From Planctomycetota bacterium (GTDB lineage Bacteria > Planctomycetota > Planctomycetia > Pirellulales > Thermoguttaceae), in contig JAUWNG010000003.1 in the NCBI GenBank assembly GCA_030612765.1, forward strand, positions 1 to 64,000: 64,000 nt of DNA, given 5' to 3'. The position numbers were made by a program, and so were the translations under genes. Positions within the stretch are counted from its first letter, which is position 1; every line of letters starts with the position of its first letter. This document shows positions 59,295 through 64,000 of this stretch, in pieces. The notes under the pieces were generated by a model, which made no database searches, was not told the DNA's origin, and worked only from the letters and a program-made list of their open reading frames with translations.

Positions 59295-62200
59295 TTATGC
59301 CGGGTCTTGACCCGGCCTACATTGTTTCCGTCCCAGCCTCACCCGCATAATGACGTAGAAGAAAACGGGCGTCAGTATGACGCCGAAGAAGGTGACGCCG
59401 ATCATGCCGCTGAAGACGGCGGTGCCGAGCGAGTGGCGCATTTCGGCTCCCGCGCCCGTGCCGACCAACAACGGCACCACGCCCAGAATGAAGGCGAACG
59501 AGGTCATAATGATCGGCCGCAACCGGAGCCGGGCGGATTCCACCGTGGCCTCGTGGAGCGGCTTGCCTTCCTTGCGCAGTTGTTCGGCGAACTCGACGAT
59601 GAGGATCGCGTTTTTGGCCGCCAGCCCGACCAACACCAGGAACCCGATCTGCACGAAGATGTCGATCGGCAAGGAAGTGATCAACATGCCGGTGGCCGCG
59701 CAGAGCAGGCACATCGGGATGACCATGATGACGGCCATCGGCAGTTTCCAGCTTTCGTATTTCGCCGCCAGCACCAGGAAGATCAGGGCCGTGCCGATGG
59801 CGAAGATGTAGATGCCCACGTTGCCGGCCAGGATTTGCAGATACATGATCTCGGTCCATTCGTAGGTGGCGTCTTCCTTGTCGGCCAGATTCTGCATGGT
59901 GTCGATCACCTGGCCGGAGCTGATGCCCTCGGCTGGGTTTCCGATCACCGGCGAGGAGGCGTACATGTTGTAGCGCATGACCATCACCGGGCCGCCGATG
60001 CTTTCGGCCTTGAAGAGCGTGGCCAGGGGCACCATTTGGCCTAGCTTGTTGCGCACCTTCAGTTGCGAGAGTTTCGAGACCTGCGTGCGGTAATCTTCCT
60101 CGGCCAGCACGTTCACCTGCCAGGTGCGGCCGAACTTGTTGAAGAGGTTGACGAAGTATCCGCCCATGTATACTTGCAGGGTGTTGAAAACGTCGTTCAT
60201 GGCCACGCCCAGCGATTCGCATTTCGTGCGGTCGATGTCGAGGTAATACTGGGGCGTGTCGGCGCGGAACATGGTGAACACGCCGATCAGACTCGGATCG
60301 TCGTTGGCCTCGGCGACCAGTTTATCGGTGGATTTTTGCAGCTCGTCGAGATCGACGTATCCGCGCTGCTCGACTTGCAGTTTGAACCCGCCGCCGTTGC
60401 CCAGCCCTTGGATCGGCGGGGCGCGAAAGACCTGAATCTCCGCCTCGTCGATCTCGGCGGCGAACCGTTTCCGCAGCTTTTCGGCGATCACGGCGTCGTA
60501 CTCTTCGTGGCTGTGCCGATCCCCGAACGGTTCGAGGATGACGAAGCAGGAGCCGAAGTTCGAGCTGTTGGCGTTGAGCATAAACGACTGCCCGGCGACA
60601 GAAAGCGTATGGGCAACGCCGGGGATGCGGGGATAACGCTTCGGGTCGGACGGGTCGCCAAGCACGATCCGGTCGACCTGGGCCATCACTTCTTCGGTCC
60701 GTTGGACCGAAGCCGAGTCGGGCAACTGGACGTTGACCAGCAGATAGCCCTGGTCCTGCTCGGGAATGAACGCCTTGGGCGCTATGTTTATCGTCCAGCC
60801 GGTCAGCAGCAGCAGTCCGCCGTAGACCAGCAGGACGATGACGCACAGACGGACCAACCGCCCGATTGTCCGGCCGTAAAACTCCGTGAATATGTCGAAC
60901 AGCTTGTTGAACGCCTTGAAAAACTTCGACAGGACCGCGTTGACCGGCGAGACGATAAACCAACCGATCGCTCCGCCGAGCAGCGCGCCGGGCGTCGTCA
61001 CGGCGAAGAACATCGGCCAGGGCAGCCCGCCCCCTTCACCTCCGCCTTCGGTGTGCAAGCCGAGTTGGGCGGCAAAATACTTCTTCGCCGCCCAGACCGC
61101 CAGCACCCCGCCGATGATGCCGAATATCCACCAGGGCAACGCCTCGTGGATCGGGCGGCCGTGCTCGTCGAGCTTCTGCTTCTCGAAAATCGCCACCGCG
61201 CGAGACGGAGTGAGCGTCATCGCGTTGATGGCCGAGATAATCATCGCCGACGAAATGACCAGGGCGAACTGACGGAAAAACTGGCCCGTAACGCCGGGAA
61301 CGAACACGCTCGGCAGAAAGACCGAACAGAGCACCAGCGTGATGGCGATGATCGGCCCGGTGACTTCCGACATCGCCTTGATCGTGGCCTCCTTGGGCTT
61401 CAGGCCGAGCGACATCTGCCGCTCGACGTTTTCCAATACGACTATCGCGTCATCGACGACTATTCCGATGGCGAGCACCATTCCGAACAGGGTGAGGTTG
61501 TTCAGGCTGAATCCCATCACGGCCATCACCGCGAAGGTGCCGACCAGCGAGACCGGCACGTCGATCATCGGCAGGATCATCGCCCGCCAGTCCTGGAGGA
61601 ACAGCAGCACGACGATCGCCACCAGTATCACGGCGTCGAGGAGTGTTTTCAGCACCTCGTCGACCGATTCCTGAATGAACGGAGTGGTGTCGTAAACGAT
61701 GCGGTATTCGAGACCCGCGGGAAACGACTTGCTCAACTCGCGCATCTTGGCCTTGATCTTATCGGCCACGTCCAGGGCGTTCGAGCCGGGCAATTGGAAG
61801 ACGGCCAGGCCGACCGACGGTTGGCCGTCGAGCCGGCAGGTCTGGTCGTACATCTGGGCGCCGAGTTCGACGCGGCCCACGTCGCGAAGCCGGACAATCT
61901 GGCTCGACATGCGCCCCTCCGCCTCGTTTCCCTGGTCGGTCTTGATGATGATGTCGGCGAACTGATCGGGGTCGGCCAATCGCCCCAGCGTGCTGAGTGT
62001 GAACTGGAATACCTGGCCGGGCGGCGCCGGCGGCTGGCCGATCTGACCGGCCGCCACCTGCACGTTCTGGCTCTGGATCGCCTGAAGCACGTCTATCGTG
62101 GCCAGGTTGCGGGTAGCCATTTTCTGCGGGTCGAGCCAGACCCTCATGCTGTAGTCCCGCTGGCCGAGATAGGTCACGTCGCCCACGCCGTCGATCCGCG

Positions 62201-62702
62201 CGATTTCGTCCTTGATCTGAATGGTGGCGTAGTTCGACAGGTAGATGTCGTCGTAGCGTCCGTCGGGCGAGATCAAATTGACGCACAACAGGATGCTCGG
62301 CGATTTCTTCTTGGTGTTTACTCCTTGGACCTGCACCTCGCGGGGAAGCTGGGGCATCGCCAACGCCACGCGGTTCTGCACCAACACCTGGGCCATGTTC
62401 AGGTCGGTGCCCAACTCGAAGGTGACGGTCAGGTTGTATGCCCCGTCGTTGGTGCATTGCGACGACATGTAGAGCATTCGCTCGACGCCGTTGACCTGCT
62501 GTTCGATCGGGGCGGCGACGCTGTCGGCCACCACCTTGGCGCTTGCCCCGGGGTAACTGGCAGTGACCGAAACGGTCGGCGGCGTGATGTCGGGATACTG
62601 AGCGACCGGCAGCAGAAACGCCGTCACTCCGCCGGCCAGCAAAATGACCAGCGAGATGACCCAGGCGAATATCGGACGTTCGATGAAAAACTTGGCGAAC
62701 AT
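59295..62702 (-). CDS. RND efflux pump inner-membrane protein (HAE1/AcrB family)
   Basis: A 1135-residue pump with the AcrB layout: FFIERPIFAWVISLVILLAGG at the N-terminus, a large periplasmic loop, helices with GIVVDDAIVVLENVERQM (the proton-relay Asp pair), a second periplasmic loop and a C-terminal GLAAKNAILIVEFAEQLRK. It exceeds AcrB by about 85 residues, mainly from an insertion at about residues 530-605 with two extra hydrophobic stretches and a Gly/Glu-rich loop (HTEGGGEGGGLPW). It exports hydrophobic compounds by proton exchange. The last few codons lie in a palindromic repeat. The adaptor gene is upstream, 20 bases away. Confidence 0.93.
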   Translation of the reverse strand: MFAKFFIERPIFAWVISLVILLAGGVTAFLLPVAQYPDITPPTVSVTASYPGASAKVVADSVAAPIEQQVNGVERMLYMSSQCTNDGAYNLTVTFELGTDLNMAQVLVQNRVALAMPQLPREVQVQGVNTKKKSPSILLCVNLISPDGRYDDIYLSNYATIQIKDEIARIDGVGDVTYLGQRDYSMRVWLDPQKMATRNLATIDVLQAIQSQNVQVAAGQIGQPPAPPGQVFQFTLSTLGRLADPDQFADIIIKTDQGNEAEGRMSSQIVRLRDVGRVELGAQMYDQTCRLDGQPSVGLAVFQLPGSNALDVADKIKAKMRELSKSFPAGLEYRIVYDTTPFIQESVDEVLKTLLDAVILVAIVVLLFLQDWRAMILPMIDVPVSLVGTFAVMAVMGFSLNNLTLFGMVLAIGIVVDDAIVVLENVERQMSLGLKPKEATIKAMSEVTGPIIAITLVLCSVFLPSVFVPGVTGQFFRQFALVISSAMIISAINAMTLTPSRAVAIFEKQKLDEHGRPIHEALPWWIFGIIGGVLAVWAAKKYFAAQLGLHTEGGGEGGGLPWPMFFAVTTPGALLGGAIGWFIVSPVNAVLSKFFKAFNKLFDIFTEFYGRTIGRLVRLCVIVLLVYGGLLLLTGWTINIAPKAFIPEQDQGYLLVNVQLPDSASVQRTEEVMAQVDRIVLGDPSDPKRYPRIPGVAHTLSVAGQSFMLNANSSNFGSCFVILEPFGDRHSHEEYDAVIAEKLRKRFAAEIDEAEIQVFRAPPIQGLGNGGGFKLQVEQRGYVDLDELQKSTDKLVAEANDDPSLIGVFTMFRADTPQYYLDIDRTKCESLGVAMNDVFNTLQVYMGGYFVNLFNKFGRTWQVNVLAEEDYRTQVSKLSQLKVRNKLGQMVPLATLFKAESIGGPVMVMRYNMYASSPVIGNPAEGISSGQVIDTMQNLADKEDATYEWTEIMYLQILAGNVGIYIFAIGTALIFLVLAAKYESWKLPMAVIMVIPMCLLCAATGMLITSLPIDIFVQIGFLVLVGLAAKNAILIVEFAEQLRKEGKPLHEATVESARLRLRPIIMTSFAFILGVVPLLVGTGAGAEMRHSLGTAVFSGMIGVTFFGVILTPVFFYVIMRVRLGRKQCRPGQDPA

Positions 62703-62722
62703 GCTGCTCGTACCCCGGACTG

Positions 62723-64000
62723 CTACTTAGACTTCTCGTTCCCGCGCTCTGAGTGTGAACCGGAAACAGCCGCTTGCGGTTTCGCAATGCGCGAAGTTGC
62801 CGGTTTGCTCTCGTTGCTCGATTCGTCCTTCTCGGCGGCGTCCGACTTTATCGGTCGCGGCTGCACGTGCATCCCCGAGTGGACAAACTGTAGCCCGTCG
62901 ACAATGACCCGCTCGCCGAGCTTTATGCTGTCGATTGTTTTCCCGCCGGATAACTCTTTTTCGTCCGCCTGCCGCAGACCGTCCTTCGTGCGGACCATCT
63001 TCACGGGTATCACGACTTGCAGCCCGTCGGGCTGTTGTGCGCCCAAAGTGACCGGACGATATTCGACGATGTCTTTGTCGTCAACGACTTTCAGATATTT
63101 CTTTCCCTGATCGGTCCCGATCGCCTTCTGGGGCACGAGAATCGCATCGTGCGGACTGCCGATCGGCAGCCGGATGCGGACGAACATACCGGGCGTCAAC
63201 AGGCGGTAGTTCTTGTAATCCAGCGAAGGATTGGCGAACGTGCCGCGGACCTGAAGCGTGCCGGTGCTGGGGTCGATGCGGTTGTTGATGAAATCGATCT
63301 TGCCCTCGTGCGGAAAACGGTCTTCCTCGTCGGACAACCCCATCTCGACCGGGAAACCCTTCTTTTCCTCTTTCCGATCGACGTCTCCCTTTTCGATCAT
63401 CCGTTGGATGCGGAGATAGGCGTGTTCGTCGATGTCGAAGTAGGCGTACATCGGGTTCTGCGAGACGACGGTGGTCAGCAGCGATTCGTCCTGCTTGACC
63501 AGATTGCCGATGGTCAGCAGGTTTCGCCCCACGACGCCGTCGATCGGAGAGATGATCCGCGTGAACTCGACGTTCAGCCGGGCGGCCTCCGAGTTGGCCT
63601 TGGCGGCGGCCACCGCCGCGCTGGCTTCGTCCCTTGCGGCGGCGTATTTGTCGACGTCCTGCTTGCTGATCGCGCCCGGGGTCTTGGCGATTTCCAACGC
63701 CCTGGCATAGTCGGCCTTGGTCAGCTTCAAGTGGGCTTCGGCCAAACGGACCCGGCCAAGCTCTCTGTCCAAGGCGGCTTTGTAGGGACGCGGATCAATC
63801 AGGAACAGCCGCTGATCGACCTTCACTTCGGCGCCCGGGGTGAAATCCACGGTATCGAGATATCCCGTCACTCGGGCTTGAATCTTGACCGACTCGGGCG
63901 CCTCGATACGTCCCGTAAAATACGCATAATCGGTAACTTTCCGCGCGGTCGGCTTAGTTACTCTGACTACGGGCCCGGCGTCTTTCGAGTCCGACTGCTC
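62723..64000 (-). CDS. RND periplasmic adaptor (MFP family), 5' end cut by window
   Basis: The frame is open to position 64000, so the N-terminal signal or lipobox is outside the window. The visible 425 residues include the lipoyl-like halves (KIQARVTGYLDTVDFTPGAEVKVDQRLFLIDPRPYKAAL ... RIISPIDGVVGRNLLTIGNLV), a helical hairpin between them, a beta-barrel region with LTPGMFVRIRLP and a membrane-proximal domain. It links the pump and an outer-membrane factor, perhaps the one at 56069-57613. It ends 20 bases before the pump gene, so it is the first gene of that operon. Confidence 0.9.
   Translation of the reverse strand, partial: EQSDSKDAGPVVRVTKPTARKVTDYAYFTGRIEAPESVKIQARVTGYLDTVDFTPGAEVKVDQRLFLIDPRPYKAALDRELGRVRLAEAHLKLTKADYARALEIAKTPGAISKQDVDKYAAARDEASAAVAAAKANSEAARLNVEFTRIISPIDGVVGRNLLTIGNLVKQDESLLTTVVSQNPMYAYFDIDEHAYLRIQRMIEKGDVDRKEEKKGFPVEMGLSDEEDRFPHEGKIDFINNRIDPSTGTLQVRGTFANPSLDYKNYRLLTPGMFVRIRLPIGSPHDAILVPQKAIGTDQGKKYLKVVDDKDIVEYRPVTLGAQQPDGLQVVIPVKMVRTKDGLRQADEKELSGGKTIDSIKLGERVIVDGLQFVHSGMHVQPRPIKSDAAEKDESSNESKPATSRIAKPQAAVSGSHSERGNEKSK

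Overview
The window looks like a chromosomal segment of a Planctomycetota bacterium, probably Pirellulales-like. This is inferred from gene content and style: GC-rich DNA, an exosortase with PEP-CTERM cargo proteins, planctomycete-type toxin-antitoxin genes, an ECF-like sigma factor, and very many short interspersed palindromes and 7-bp tandem repeats. No database search was possible, so the taxonomic call rests on recognised families only.

Layout. (1) 0.3-2.3 kb: two toxin-antitoxin-like pairs of one toxin family plus an orphan antitoxin-like gene. (2) 2.4-3.6 kb: a secreted beta-helix protein with a PEP-CTERM tail. (3) 4.3-33.5 kb: a long, almost entirely plus-strand exopolysaccharide locus. 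It runs exosortase, Wzc-like tyrosine autokinase, giant TPR protein, EpsI-like protein, lipid-linked sugar transferase, polysaccharide deacetylase, six glycosyltransferases, two methyltransferases, an asparagine-synthase-like protein, an O-antigen-ligase/polymerase-like protein, a radical SAM/SPASM protein, a PaaK/CapK-like adenylate-forming protein, a flippase, a pyruvyl-transferase-like protein and an arabinose-5-phosphate isomerase. Many of its genes overlap by a few bases, as in an operon. The likely logic is: PglC/WcaJ-type initiation, chain building and decoration by the transferases, Wzx/Wzy/Wzc-type export and polymerisation, and exosortase/EpsI sorting of PEP-CTERM proteins at the surface. 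(4) 33.5-42.1 kb: a secreted metzincin, an endonuclease/phosphatase-family membrane protein, a sigma factor, a pteridine-reductase-like SDR, RmlD, a VapBC pair followed by a HEPN-like TIGR02391-type gene, and GalE. (5) 42.25 kb: tRNA-Lys(UUU). (6) 42.5-50.7 kb, minus strand: a CrtI-like FAD oxidoreductase, a second PEP-CTERM metalloprotease, then a beta-ketoacyl synthase, acyl carrier protein, nucleotidyltransferase, methyltransferase and CDP-alcohol phosphatidyltransferase, which together resemble an uncharacterised acyl/phospholipid pathway. (7) 50.9-64 kb: a membrane protein, a metallophosphoesterase, a histidine kinase/response regulator pair, an RND efflux system (outer-membrane factor, pump, adaptor cut by the window end), and an AT-rich TIR-like defence gene.

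The most distinctive features are in the non-coding and repeat structure. Tandem 7-bp repeats lie inside the exosortase and one glycosyltransferase gene, where loss or gain of one unit would shift the frame. A perfect 23-bp inverted repeat sits in frame inside the exosortase gene. A 280-bp MITE-like element at 30944-31223 has 21/22-bp terminal inverted repeats and a 7-bp target duplication, and carries a small open frame. Several interspersed palindrome families are shared between distant intergenic regions.
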